A DNA stretch of 64,000 nucleotides from Panopea generosa (lineage: Eukaryota; Mollusca; Bivalvia; Adapedonta; Hiatellidae): contig CM055907.1 in assembly GCA_029582155.1 (NCBI GenBank), forward strand, positions 34,446,492-34,510,491. Direction: 5' to 3'. The position numbers and the translations under genes were made by a program. Under the pieces are notes generated by a model that was given only the letters and a program-made list of their open reading frames with translations, was not told where the DNA came from and made no database searches. Positions 13,801-25,390 of this stretch are shown here, one piece after another; the stretch's first letter is position 1; each line of letters begins with the position of its first letter.

Positions 13801-14640
13801 TTAAGAAAGGTATATGCTTTATCAATGATTTATTGAACAGTAATGGAAATTTTATGACACTTGCTGAAATGACACAACAATATGAATATGGTGTTGTAAC
13901 ACACTATTTAGAATACTCTGGTCTCATATTTGCTTTAAGGACATATCTAGGTACCTTTTCTTTTTCACACTCTAGCTCTAAAGCAAAGAATCCATTAGTT
14001 CCTTTGCCAATATCAATTTTATTTAGAAATAAAAAAGGATGTAGATACATATACGATAGGATTAAATCAAAACATGAATCTCCATTAGCATCCAAAAAAT
14101 GGGCAAAAGAATTTGACTTAAGTGGAGAATCTGTCATAAGTAAGAGATTTAATATCCTTTTAAATGCAGTAATGACATTAAACTGAAATGGTTTCAATGC
14201 AGAATAAATCATCGAATATTGGGAACAAATCATCTTTTAGAAAAATTGAACATTAGTAACTTCAACCTTTATTTACTTTGCAAAACACATGCTGAAATAA
14301 TAGAACACTTATTCTGTGAATGTAAGGTAACAAAATTGTTTTGGGCCAATCTTGGAACTCTTTTTAAATCAGAAATGCCCAACAAAAGATACAAAATGGC
14401 AAGATATTGATATAGTTTTTGGCAACAGAAAATTCGATGATGTTATTAATAATATACTGTTTTCTGCAAAGTATTATATATTTAAACAAAGATTAAAAGA
14501 TTCAGAGCCTGAGATAACACAGTTCAAAAAATACATAAGAGACAATACAACATAGGAAAATGTAACGCTCAGAAAAACTTAGAAGTACAAAAATTTGAAA
14601 ACATGTGGACTCCACATATGAGCATTTTAGATTAATGTAA
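10845..14640 (+). pseudogene. L1/Tx1-like LINE ORF2, dead
   Basis: Decayed non-LTR retrotransposon second ORF, split across several frames. An apurinic-type endonuclease is seen in 10845-11570: 'SMNVQGLG', 'LQDTHF', 'NMYAPS', 'LIAGDFNLIL', 'YTWFRKN' and 'KTDHSLILLKL'. Reverse transcriptase spans about 12230-13225: 'KSPGHSGFTVEFYK', 'WRPISLLNVSYKIAS', 'NEDQTGFIPNRYLGE' and the intact catalytic block A 'LIDFEKAFDSV'. The catalytic FADD block is 'QFAVDTSLILDG' (near 12985), with Val for the first Asp. A C-terminal zinc-finger region 'HLFCECKVTKLFW' lies near 14305-14345. Stops and frameshifts near 11097, 11452, 12545, 12794, 13225 and 13436 make it non-functional. No ORF1 found. L1/Tx1 affinity comes from the RT wording; no tree was made. 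Confidence 0.92.
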
Positions 14641-14683
14641 ACACTTAAACATATTCAACATACCATAGTATAAGTCTATAGGC

Positions 14684-14744
<61 letters not shown>

Positions 14745-14776
14745 ATGTGTATGTTTACAGATGTGCACATTTGGTA

Positions 14777-14807
<31 letters not shown>
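14684..14807. repeat. (TA)n microsatellites
   Basis: Two TA runs, about 14684-14742 and 14785-14807, separated by short unique sequence. They lie just past the LINE remnant. Confidence 0.95.
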
Positions 14808-14970
14808 ACTTCAGGTTCCATATTTTTTTATGAAAACCTTTAACACTAACTTCCTATCTGATCTTAAAAATTGCATATAAATTGTTTTTTATATTTAAAA
14901 GATTATGTATATAAAATGAAAAAAATACGTAAACCCATTACATACAAAATGTATAAATTATACTATAGAT

Positions 14971-14998
14971 TCCCCCCCCCCCCCCCCCCCCCCCCCCA
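14971..14998. repeat. Poly-C run
   Basis: About 27 consecutive C residues. The length is likely unreliable in the assembly, since homopolymers of this size are hard to sequence. Confidence 0.95.
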
Positions 14999-15195
14999 CC
15001 ACACCAATGATATATATCCTTTATGAATAACAATTGATACAAAGACAAATTTATGCAGAATGTTTTCATGAATCATTTAAAACAGTTCGCTATATATATT
15101 TATGCATACATGTATGTGAAAACCTATATGGTGCAATCGATCTTTTGCGATTCATGTTTTTACAACATCGATTTTTTTTTAATTTCATAGGCAGT

Positions 15196-15197
<2 letters not shown>

Positions 15198-15255
<58 letters not shown>
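15198..15255. repeat. (AT)n microsatellite
   Basis: Uninterrupted AT dinucleotides of nearly 60 bp. The Tyr-Ile-rich 91-codon frame crossing it is spurious. Confidence 0.95.
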
Positions 15256-15257
<2 letters not shown>

Positions 15258-18200
15258 CTTTTACAGAAGATCTAAGGCAGGCTATTTTCAAACATTTTTG
15301 CTTTCATAAAATACCCAGAGCTGACATAAAATAAATATTTACATCTACAAAAATGAATTCACTTTTGTAGAGACAATTTTCATTTTTATGCTTTTTGATG
15401 TATTATGTAGGTTTCCTATTGCATTAGATTTGATAATTCCATTGTTAAATGTAAATAGCAACATAATCAGAAGACGAATCATGAACAAAAAGGGTCAAGA
15501 ATATTTTTTAGATTTTGATATTCTTGACTGTATGTTGTTGTTTGTTATTTTTTTGTTGTTGTTCATTTTCCTTTTTTCTTTTAGCTTTCTAAAACACGAA
15601 AAAAACAACAACACACACTCAAAACATTGATTTACAGCATCCAAAATTGACACTTACTTAATAGTACCATATGGTAAAATCAAATGTTATCCACTATTCA
15701 AATAATATAATTAAAATAAGATATTTTCTGTAGAAAATAAGCTGTTATTTATATATATCTATATAAATACTATACATGTTGTTAATTGGAAATTTATTAG
15801 CATATTGTAATATCTCCTGTATTGGAGAATAAAAAAACATTAAAAAAAAACAACAAAACAAAAAAGACTTAGAAATATACGCGTCTATATTATCAATTTG
15901 CATAACCTCTTTATTACAAACATCGGGTTTCTGAAGCCGCCACGTTTTTGTTTTTGTTTACATTTGCCATTTTCAACGAACCGCTTTCGGGTTTCCGATC
16001 AGTCATCGGAGAACATCGTGAAAACTCGTTCCCGATCTCGTTTTCGAGGCTTTGTTTGGGAAGTTTACGGAGTTCAATGTAACTTTATTGCGGGACGTAT
16101 TAAAGTTTTGGCCAATATTCAGTTACTGTTAATTTGATAGCTTTTAAGTAGATAAAGGTTATACATCAATACATCAGCATTATTTTGTGCACACTGCATA
16201 CAGGAAAAGTCTGGATTAACAGCTTGTTTGTGTTACTTGCCAATATAATCCCTTTAAAATGTTTACTTCACTGACTTTGACCTACAAAATAGATTTGGGA
16301 AAAAGACGAGCATATGCACCCGCTTGCGGTGTTCTTGTTGAATTGTTCGAGTATATATAAATCGATGCTTTTGCCGAACATACTACCCTTTTGCCAACGA
16401 GTTGAATCAATAGCATGTGTTTACCTAGCGGCGGACCAGGTTATATAAATGTGAGTCATTGCACTTCTGCACTTGAACAGCATGTGATACTCATCTTTAT
16501 CATAACTCAGATTACGAAAGTTTTCGACTTACCAAAACACCAAACTCGGCTCTCATACGTAAAACTCCGAATTGCTTTCCGACTAACCAAAACATCTAAA
16601 TAATTTTTATGGTAAAATGACATTACATATGTCAACAAGTTAAATCAATAGCACGTTCTGACGGGAAATGATATATGAGTCAATTTACAAAAGGTGTTAT
16701 TTTTAGAATCTTGAAAAAAAACAAAAAAACACGAATTTTCTCGTTTCTTATCGAAATGACCTGAAAAATAAATGATACATGTACCTTTTTCTGAGTAATG
16801 GGAAATTTTTTTTTTTACATTCTTGCTCATTTATCATTAAATTCTTATACTAATTAGCAAAAATGATATTATTCTCTGTTTAAATAGCTTTGAATAATAT
16901 ATTTGTGCCAACTCATTTAATAAGTTCAGTAGTAAATGGACAGTCATATAAAATTCTCTATTCATGTAATGATGGTCAGAACAATGCTTGGTCATTTTCG
17001 CCCACGGAACAACGCTCAGTAATTTCCGCCGACGGAACAACGCTTGGCCCATTTTGAACACCAGCTGAGTATCCTAAAACAGTCTAAGGATGACGGAATT
17101 GGCCGAGTTCGCATTCGTAATACTCCGTTCGAACGCAAACCGAAATTGCCGAACTTTATAGCGACTACGATGATGGTGGAATTTCTTCCAGGACAATTGA
17201 ACAGTGTTTTTTTTATTAATCCTGCATCATTTTGGAAATCACTGCCTGAGTAAAACAGATGCGAGGAAGATGTATTTGCCAATTCAGGTGCGTTAAAGCC
17301 AAGAAACGCCGACTTTTCACCAAGTTGTCGAACCAAACACAGTTTGAACTCCATCCAGAACACCCCACACATAATCTAATGCCGAAGAATGACGGAATCG
17401 GTCGATTGTGTCTGTTTTTTTACTGACAAATGGGAGCGCCTGCGACGCTTTATTTGACAACATACCCTTCACTTCACGGATACTAAACTAAGATTAGTAT
17501 GACAAAAATAAACGCTATAACTGGTAGCTCTGACCCGCGTTTGGCTGATTTAGATTATCTGTGACGAGTATAAAAGTACACGGCGATTGTAGAGCGAACC
17601 TCAAATGTCCTGGAAGTAGGGCATGTCGCATTGTTTACATATCTTTGTAAACTGCGCAATGTTATTATGGTTGACATTGAATCTTTAATTATCAACGTGT
17701 TGATTGTAGAAAGTAATTGGTTATTTTAAAAGTCCCTGTTTATTCGCTGTCTGCAACGATACATTTTTTAAGAATACAAATAAAACAGTCTGAGATCTGA
17801 AGGTCCGCTTATAGGGTATCTGACATATTAGTTCTGGTTTGAGTTGTACTTTCAACAGTCCAAATATCCAAAAATAATATTTGTTAAGTTGAGATAATCT
17901 CAATACAGTTGTACAAAGTCAATATTAGGAATGCTGTATATAACCCGGCTAGCTCAGTCACTGTCAAATCCAGGCCGGTCTCTGTGCGTGTGATGATTGA
18001 TCATGCACTTCGTTTTCTACAGTTATAAATTTCCACCTGAATATGTGGAGAAGTAGTCACTGACTTACAGAGGTAATATGTGCCTGGTATTGATTAACCA
18101 CCTAATGTGTGCCTGGTAATGGTACCGATTAACCACCTAACGGACCCTAGAAACGATGATTACATTTTTGATCGCCGTTAAATAACGGAACTACTGCTAA

Positions 18201-18782
18201 AAACCGAAAAACCTTACAGACAAAACCATGCTTTAGCAAGATAACACGAATGAGCAGGATTGGTTACGATCGGACTTTCAATCTCAGCTGTGCCACATTC
18301 GCATTTATAGATTTACCTGTTAAATATTGGCAACCAAATTCAACGGGAATTCGGTAACCCATTATTTGTTTAAAACTGGTAAGTCTGAATAAATTCCTGG
18401 ATTTTTGATGATTTTGTGCCGAGTAAGTAACAATCTTATGTCGCCAGTGAATTTACATTATAGTACTTGATCAGAACACTACTGCACATTTTGTAGAACT
18501 GCATTATTCGAACACTCGTATCATTCAGATCTGCATTATTCGAACACTCGTATCATTCAGATTATTCACGTCATGTACATGTATTTTGTATAAGTGAGGT
18601 TAAACTAGTGATATATTGGTTCAACCGTTTAGTTCGCGGAGAACTTGTAAAATTGATCGACTTTGATTATCTAACAGACTTGATATACTGGTGTTGAAGC
18701 AGCGTGTGGGGTTCAAGGTTACGTTTATCAACGAATATCAGATAAACATCAATTTACCAATACGTTTTAAGATTTGCTTATT
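15256..18782. other. No gene recognised
   Basis: No convincing exon. Small local duplications are visible: 'cacggaacaacgct' / 'gacggaacaacgct' at about 17003-17044, and a 32-bp direct repeat ('ctgcattattcgaacactcg' plus 'tatcattcagat') at about 18499-18560. At 17941-18060, 'cccggctagctcagtcactg' may start a decayed tRNA-like SINE. The 118-codon minus frame at 17016-17372 has no recognisable domain. Confidence 0.5.
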
Positions 18783-18783
18783 A

Positions 18784-21080
18784 GCTCACCTGAGCCGAAC
18801 GCTCACAGGTGAGCTTTTGTGATCGCCTGGTTCCGTCGTCCGTCGTCAGTCGTTAACTTTTAGCTTCTTACAACTTCTCCTCTGAAACCACTGGGTCGAT
18901 TTTAAAATAATTTCACAGAAATGTTCTTTGGGTGACCCTCTACTAAGTTTGTTCATTGAACGCCATCTTGATTCGTCAAAAAACATGGCTGACAGGGGGT
19001 GGGGCAAGTTTGATAAGTAAAATTTAAAAAAATCTTCTTGTCAGAAATTACTGGTTCGATTTTAAACTAATTTCACAGAAATGTTCCTTGGACGACCCTT
19101 CACCAAGTTTGTTCAAACCGTAGTGATTTGTAAAAAACATGGCGGCCTGGGGTGGGGCTAGTTTACAATATAAGCTATTGTAAAAACTTAAAAAAAATAT
19201 TCTTGTCAGAAACTACTGGCCCGATTTTAAAATAATTTCACAGAAATATTCCTTGGAGGACCCTTCACCAAGTTTGTTCAAACCGTAGTGATTCGTCAAA
19301 AAACTTGGCGGCCAGGTGTGGGGTTAGTTTACTATATAAGCTATAGTAAAAACCTTAAAAAAATCTTCTTGTCAGAAACTACTGGCTCGATTTTAAAATA
19401 ATTTCACAGAAATGTTTTTTGGGTGGCCCTCTACCAAGTTTTTTCAAACCGTAGTGATTCGTCAAAAAACATGGCGGCGAGGGGGTTGGGTTAGTTTACA
19501 ATATAAGCTATAGTAAAAACTTAAAAAATCTTCTGGTCAGAAACTACTGGCTCGATTTTAAAATAATTTCACAGAAATGTTCCTTGGTTGACCCTCTACC
19601 AAGTCTGTTCAAATCATCTTGATTCGTCAAAAAACATGACCACCAGGGGGCGGGGCAAGTTTAATTAATAAAAAAATCAAAAATCTTCTTGTCAGAAATT
19701 ACTGGCTCAATTTAAAAATAATTTCACAGAAATGTTCTTTCGGGGACCCTTAACCAAGTTTGTTCAAACCGTAATGATTCGTCAAAAAACATGGCGCCCA
19801 GGGGTAGGGGTAAGTTTTCTATATAAACTATAGTAAAAAAAATAAAAAATCTTTTTATCAGAAACTACTGGCTCGATTTTTAAATAATTTTACAGAAATG
19901 TTCATTGGGTGACTTTCTACCAAGTTTGTTCAAACTGTAGTTATTCGTTAAAAAATATGGCGGGCAGGGATGGGGTTAGTTTACTATATAAGCTATAGTA
20001 AAAACTTAAACAATCTTCTTGTCTGAAACCACTGGGCCAATTTTGATAGAACTTCACAGAAATATTCATTCGGTGACCCTCTACCAAGCTTGTTCAAGCC
20101 ATCTTGATTCGTAAAAAAAAAACATGGCCGCCAGGGTGCGGGGCAACTGTCATTAGTAAAAACTTAAAAAATCTTCTTGTCAGAAACTATGGCTCGATTT
20201 TAAAATAATTTTACAGAAATGTTCCTTGGAGGACCCTTCACCAAGTTTGTTCAAACCGTAGTGATTCGTCAAAAAACATGGCGGCTAGGTGGTGGGGCTA
20301 GTTAACTATATACGGTATAGTAAAAACTTAAAAAAAAATCTTCTTGTCAGAAACTACTGGCCCGATTTTGATATAACTTCACAGAAATGTTCCTTGGGTG
20401 ACCTTCTACCAAGTTTGTTCAAGCCATCTTGTTTCGTCAAAAATCATGGCAGCCAGGGGACGGGGCAAGTTTAATTAGTAAAAACTTAAAAAAAATCTTC
20501 TTGTCAGAAACTACTGGCTCGATTTTAAAATAATTTCACAGAAATGTTCCTTGGAAGACCCTTCACCAAGTTTGTTCAAATTTTAGTGATTCGTCTAAAA
20601 ACATAGCGGCCAGGGGGGTGGGGTAAGTTAACAATATAAGCTATAGTAAAAACTTAAAAAATCTTCTTGTCAGAAACCACTGGATCGATTTTAAAACAAT
20701 TTCGCAGAAACGTCCTTGAGTGACCCTTTACCAAGTTTGTTCAAGCCGTTGTGAGTTTGTAAAAAAAACCATGACCGCCACGCTAGTTTACTATATAGGC
20801 AGCTATAGTAAAAACTTCAAAAGCCTTCTTGTCAGAATCTACTGACCTGATTTCGATGTAGTTCCACTGACATTTACCATGGGTGAACCTCTACCAAGTT
20901 TGAACTCTTCTACGCGTATGTTACATCTTCAAAACAAATCAAAATTCAAACTACTCGCCCATCTCGTTTTTCTGGGATTTTTAGTGTTTAGTGTACATGT
21001 ATTATATTTATAATCTACTTAAGTTGGGTGACTCAAGGTCAACCAGGCGAGCGATATAGGGCCATCTTGACCCTCTTGTT
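18784..21080 (+). mobile_element. Long pearl-like element, family 1, ~13 core repeats
   Basis: 5' end 'agctcacctgagccgaacgc' followed by 'tcacaggtgagct' forms a strong stem-loop, then 'tgtgatcgcctgg' and a TCCGTCGTCCGTCGTC leader. The body is about 13 head-to-tail cores of ~165 bp from ~18868 to ~20870. Each has 'cttcttgtcagaaactactgg', 'atttcacagaaatgtt', 'accaagtttgttcaa', 'acatggcggccaggg' and 'ctatataagctatagtaaaa'. The 3' end is 'caggcgagcgatatagggcc' then 'atcttgaccctcttgtt'. GCTCACCTG at the start is mirrored by CAGGCGAGC near the end (one mismatch). No protein is encoded. In layout it matches bivalve pearl elements; movement by Helentron machinery is inferred. Confidence 0.85.
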
Positions 21081-22104
21081 AATGTAACTGTTGGCTAGAG
21101 ACGATACATATGTCAACTTCTACAGGTTATCGGGGGTGATGGGGGTTGTTGGACTCAAGCGGGCGCTACTGTTCAAATTAACATCAAGTCCGACTAGTAT
21201 TACCCCCATCCCAACCACCCTAAAAGAAATACCCCATCCCCATATGAGTATACAGAACCAACCGTTTAACATGGAAACCTGCAGAACAGCAAAATTGGAA
21301 CGAAATCTACATACTCCAAGTGTCGCCTCCTACTGTTCGCATGAGTTCCAGTGGTCCTATAGTGGTCCTATACTTGCCATAACTCATTGTGCTACCCGGT
21401 AATTTATCCGCAACGATGATGAACATGACAAAAAAGATACCTATTCTGCAGAGATCAGCAGTGACACTGTGACTGGATACAAAGATTGATGGAAATAAAG
21501 CAGTAGAAAACTAGTTTGACAGAAACTAGAGTATAATAAATAACATGCAATGTTATTATTACGCCATAAAGTATGTAGATTTCTACTTCATGTTGCTGTC
21601 ATTAAATGGAGTCATGTCAGTTTTATGTATGATGTATACTATTGTTTTAGCACTGAATAAACACAAACAGCAATGCTGTAATATGCTGTAATATGTAATA
21701 CTATCTGTTGAACAAATTATACCCGTTCGGGAAGTAAAATAACGCCGACCACGTGGTTGCATGACACTCGCGTGAGAATCTTTCATAGATTCCGGTAACG
21801 ACATTTTTGTGTGGTTTCGGATCTGTTTTGATTGCACTGTACTAGTTCAAGGATACCACTCCACGTAAACAACATGTTGTCATATATCGGAGTTCTAGAC
21901 GGACGTGCGAAGATTTAAGTAAATTTTAAAAAATATAAAGCATGAACTTAAATACGTAATTATGTAATCGGGCTTCAGATTTGGAAAGGGGTTTATGTCT
22001 AGTAAATGCATCGAAGGCATCCCCTTTTTCTCAGATTCCTGCTTATTTGTGACGAAGCGTGATCTAACGGTCTATTATCGCTATTCTTATTCCTACGCAG
22101 TCGT
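21081..22104. other. No gene recognised
   Basis: A 103-codon plus-strand frame (21091-21402) covers the start, but its composition is not protein-like, no domain is seen and no splice sites of quality flank it. Nothing else is supported. Confidence 0.5.
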
Positions 22105-22270
22105 ATTAAACTATAGGTTGTATGTGTCGCATGTAAAACCATTGAATTTGTATATTATAAGTCATGGTTGACACCAATTCCATTGAAATGATAGATTCCA
22201 TAGTCTTGTGTCCTTGATTTGTATTGCAGCCAGGCACGCTCGCCGTCGTCTGATCTATTTCTCCGTACAT
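22105..22270 (+). repeat. Dispersed repeat R1, diverged copy
   Basis: Matches 32060-32210 with many changes. Shared order: 'tataagtcatggttgacacc', then a 'ccatag...tgtgtcc' stretch, then 'attgcagccaggcacgctcg' and 'ccgtcgtctgatc'. It shows that R1 is a dispersed family with old and young members in this window. Confidence 0.7.
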
Positions 22271-22332
22271 ATATTTATATGCAGAATGCATAAAGAAATT
22301 GGAGGAATTGTAAAATAAAAATGTGTAACTTT

Positions 22333-23067
22333 ACGCACTGAACATAAGGACAACACCCAAGGTACATTGTGGCCAGAGGCCGGTGTCACTGAACATAAGG
22401 ATAACACCCCCAAGGTACATTGTGGCCAGAGGCCGGTGTCACTGAACATAAGGATAACACCCCCAAGGTACATTGTGGCCAGAGGCCGATGTCACTGAAC
22501 ATAAGGATAACACCCAAGGTACATTGTGGCCAGAGGCCGATGTCACTGAACATAAGGATAACACCCCCAAGGTACATTGTGGCCAGAGGCCGGTGTCACT
22601 GAACATAAGGATAACACCCCCAAGGTACATTGTGGCCAGAGGCCGATGTCACTGAACATAAGGATAACACCCCCAAGGTACATTGTGGCCAGAGGCCGAT
22701 GTCACTGAACATAAGGATAACACCCCCAAGGTACATTGTGGCCAGAGGCCGATGTCACTGAACATAAGGATAACACCCCAAGGTACATTGTGGCCAGAGG
22801 CCGATATCACTGAACATAAGGATAACTCCCAAGGTACATTGTGGTCAGAGGCCGGTGTCACTGAACATAAGGATAACGCCCAAGGTACATTGTGGCCAGA
22901 GGCCGGTGTCACTGAACATAAGGATAACTCCCAAGGTACATTGTGGCCAGAGGCCGGTGTCACTGAACATAAGGATAACGCCCAAGGTATATTGTGGTCA
23001 GAGGCCGATGTCACTGAACATAAGGATAACGCCCAAGGTACATTGTGGCCAGGGGCCGGTGTCACTC
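22333..23067 (+). repeat. Minisatellite, 50-53-bp unit, ~14 copies
   Basis: Unit contains 'aaggtacattgtggccagag', 'gccggtgtcactgaacataa' and 'ggataacaccccc'. Length varies from 50 to 53 bp through the C-run between 'aacac' and 'aagg'. Two sub-types alternate (GCCGGTGTC and GCCGATGTC), and later copies carry 'aactccc' or 'aacgccc'. Overlapping frames on both strands are repeat by-products with no coding support. Confidence 0.95.
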
Positions 23068-23309
23068 AACTTCTTAAGCTGGGAGTTTCCTGTACTCAAA
23101 CATATTAATTTCGCACAATGATTACTTAAGCTTGAACTTACTAACCTGTGAATGACCACACATGATTAGTCGGTACAAATATGTAATAACATGCAACAAA
23201 ATCAATATCAATTTGTTATTCAGTGAAACAATTACTACGCGAGCAAGGCTTTATAGACGTGTGGTTATTTCCTACATCACGGTTAACATGAATGGTAGTT
23301 TTATCATAG

Positions 23310-23545
23310 TGTTGAAAAGTAGATTTAAAGACGCATTTATTACAAACTGGAGAGAAAGTATGCGCACTTGCACGTCTTTATGTCGTTTCAAAGAGTTTGA
23401 AGATATTTTTGATGTTCAGAATATGTCAGTAAATTCTGTACAAAAAATTTCATATGTGCCATATCGAAATGCAGACTTTGCCAATATATCGATTTTTTTA
23501 TTCAAAACCAGGGCTTTTTCCCTGGAAGAGGCCCAAAGCTTTTGA
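23310..23545 (+). pseudogene. Possible LINE/retrotransposon C-terminal fragment
   Basis: A 127-codon frame ends at 23545. Its second half contains 'LKSRFKDAFITNWRESM' followed by 'RFKEFEDIF'. This recalls the 'LKDxFxxxW...(F/Y)K.F' region found at the C-terminal end of many mollusc reverse-transcriptase polyproteins. The first half is not recognisable. If correct, it is a short fossil without catalytic motifs. It could equally be a chance frame. Confidence 0.35.
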
Positions 23546-23751
23546 TATTGCGAACAGCTTGAGTGGGGCAAACATTTGGACTCTTTTTAAAGCTGTAGCA
23601 AATTAAAAAAGTGTAACACTGTTCAGATCATTGTCTAATAATTAGTTATCAGATATTACTATAATATAAAAACATGATTTTTTAATTGGGAAGTAGCCAA
23701 ATATTGGACGCTGTGTAATAAGGTAAAAAAGCCGCCATACAGTGATGCTTT

Positions 23752-25390
23752 TTATGCCCCCACTAAAAATGTTTGGGGTGGCATATAGTAATCGCAGCGT
23801 CTGTCCGTCAGTCCTTCTGTCCGGTTTTTCGTTTCCGGCCTGTATCTTTGTCATACATAGATGGATTTTGTTGATACTTGGTACAAATGATCAACATAAT
23901 ATGACGACGTGTCGCGAATAAGACCCACACCCGTAACTAAAAGGTCAAGGTTACAATTTGGGTTTGTGTGAATACACTTTGAGTCTGTGTGAGATTTCGT
24001 GTCCGGCCTGTAATTTTGTCATGCATATATGAATTTAAATGATACTTGCAACAAATTATCAACATAACATGATGACGTGTCGCGAGTAAGACCCACACCC
24101 GTAACTCAAAGGTCAAGGTCACTATTTGAGCTTGTTTGACAACACTTCGACTTTGTGTGAGATTTCGTGTTCGGCCTATAACTTTGTCATGCATAGATGG
24201 AATTTAGAAATACTTGCTACAAATAATCAACATAACATTACGTGTTGCGAGTAAAACCCACACCCGTATCTCAAAGGTCAAGGTCACAATTTGAGTTTGA
24301 CAACACTTTGAGTCTGTGTGAGATTTCGTTGTTGCAGTTGTTGTATGGTGTTTAGCGTCGCTTTCAACAATTTTTCAGTCATATCGCGACGGTGTTTACT
24401 TGAGACAGTATTCTAAGCGCTGTCGCACTGGAGTATCATGCCGCAGACACATAATACTGACACCGGGCCAAATAGACCTAGAACTCTCCTTTAAATGTTG
24501 AACGTCAAGCGGGGAAGCTTCTAGTACCATTTTTAAAGTCTTTGGTGTGACCCGGCCGGGGATTGAACCCACGACCATCCGCATGCGAGGCGGACGCTCT
24601 ACCACTAGACCACGCTGCTGTCTACATTTCGTGTCAGGCCTGCAACTTTGTCATGCATAGATTGATTTTTATAAATACTTGTTATAAATGATCAATATAA
24701 CATGACGACGTGTTGCACTTAATACCCAAATTCCCATTTCAAGGTCACAATTTAACTTTGTTTGACAACACTTTCAGTCTTTTTGACATTTCTTGTCCGG
24801 TCTGTTATCTATGGATAAATTTTAAAAACACTTGGCTCAAATGATCAGACACACTTTCAATTTGTTTGATATTGTGTGTCTGGTATTTGACTTTGCCTTT
24901 AACTTGTCTAAATTTATTAAGATGACATGACGACGTGTCATAAGTAAGACCTAGACCCATACCTCAAAGGTCAAGGTCACACTTTTAGTATGTATGACAA
25001 CACTTTGAATCTGTTTGAGATTTCAAGTCCGTCCTTTAACTTTATCATACATTGATGGATTTCAAAAACACCAGGCTCAAGTTATCAACAATTGATCTGT
25101 AACTTTGTCTTACATTTAGGGATTTTAAAATAGCTTCACACAAGTGATCAGCCTGTCATGATGATGTTTCAGCAGCATTTAACTGTTGAAATACCCAGAC
25201 CATTACATCAGATGTCAAGGTCAAGGTCACGCTTTAATGTAAAAAAAAACATGAAATTGCATGTCACGTCTGAAACATCAGTCCATTGCTCTTTATATTC
25301 ATCGATACATCGCTACCTATTATAACATTATTATTATTTTTCAACGACCATTCGGGGGGCATGCGACACTTACCAGTGACATTTCTTGTT
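23752..25390 (+). mobile_element. Long element, family 4, copy 1
   Basis: Starts 'ttatgcccccactaaaaatg', a stem-loop closing with 'ttggggtggcat', then 'agtaatcgcagcgtctgtcc'. The body is diverged ~160-bp units with 'ttcgtgtccggcctgtaact', 'ttgtcatgcatagatgg', 'catgacgacgtgtcgc' and 'cctcaaaggtcaaggtcac'. It ends 'gaccattcggggggcatgcg' then 'acacttaccagtgacatttcttgtt'. ATGCCCCC at the start is mirrored by GGGGGCAT near the end. A second copy at 27991-29268 lacks the SINE found here at 24330-24625, so that SINE arrived after this copy formed. No coding capacity. Confidence 0.85.
24330..24625 (-). mobile_element. tRNA-derived SINE (family B), full length
   Basis: Read on the minus strand, it begins near 'cagcgtggtctagtggtaga' (box A) and has 'gggttcaatcccc' (box B) ~35 bp on. 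It ends with the widespread mollusc tail 'gatatgactgaaaaattgtt', 'gaaagcgacgctaaacacc'. It is flanked by the 7-bp direct repeat ATTTCGT (24323-24329 and 24626-24632). The homologous place in the other family 4 copy has a single intact 'gatttcgtgtccgg', which is the empty site. The tail domain may be that of MetaSINEs; I cannot confirm this without an alignment. Confidence 0.92.

Noticed and set aside
17016..17372. 118-codon minus-strand frame
   Set aside because: No recognisable motif. The overlapping plus-strand frame is equally open, and flanking splice signals are absent.
21091..21402. 103-codon plus-strand frame as a gene
   Set aside because: No domain, repeat-poor but biased composition, and no splice or expression signal. 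Kept as unassigned DNA.
22333..23067. CRISPR-like array
   Set aside because: Units are contiguous with no unique spacers, and the surrounding DNA is eukaryotic. The same applies to the other minisatellites.
22333..23121. 138- and 141-codon frames in the 53-bp array
   Set aside because: Both strands are open only because of the repeat, and the frames shift whenever unit length changes from 53 to 50-52 bp.
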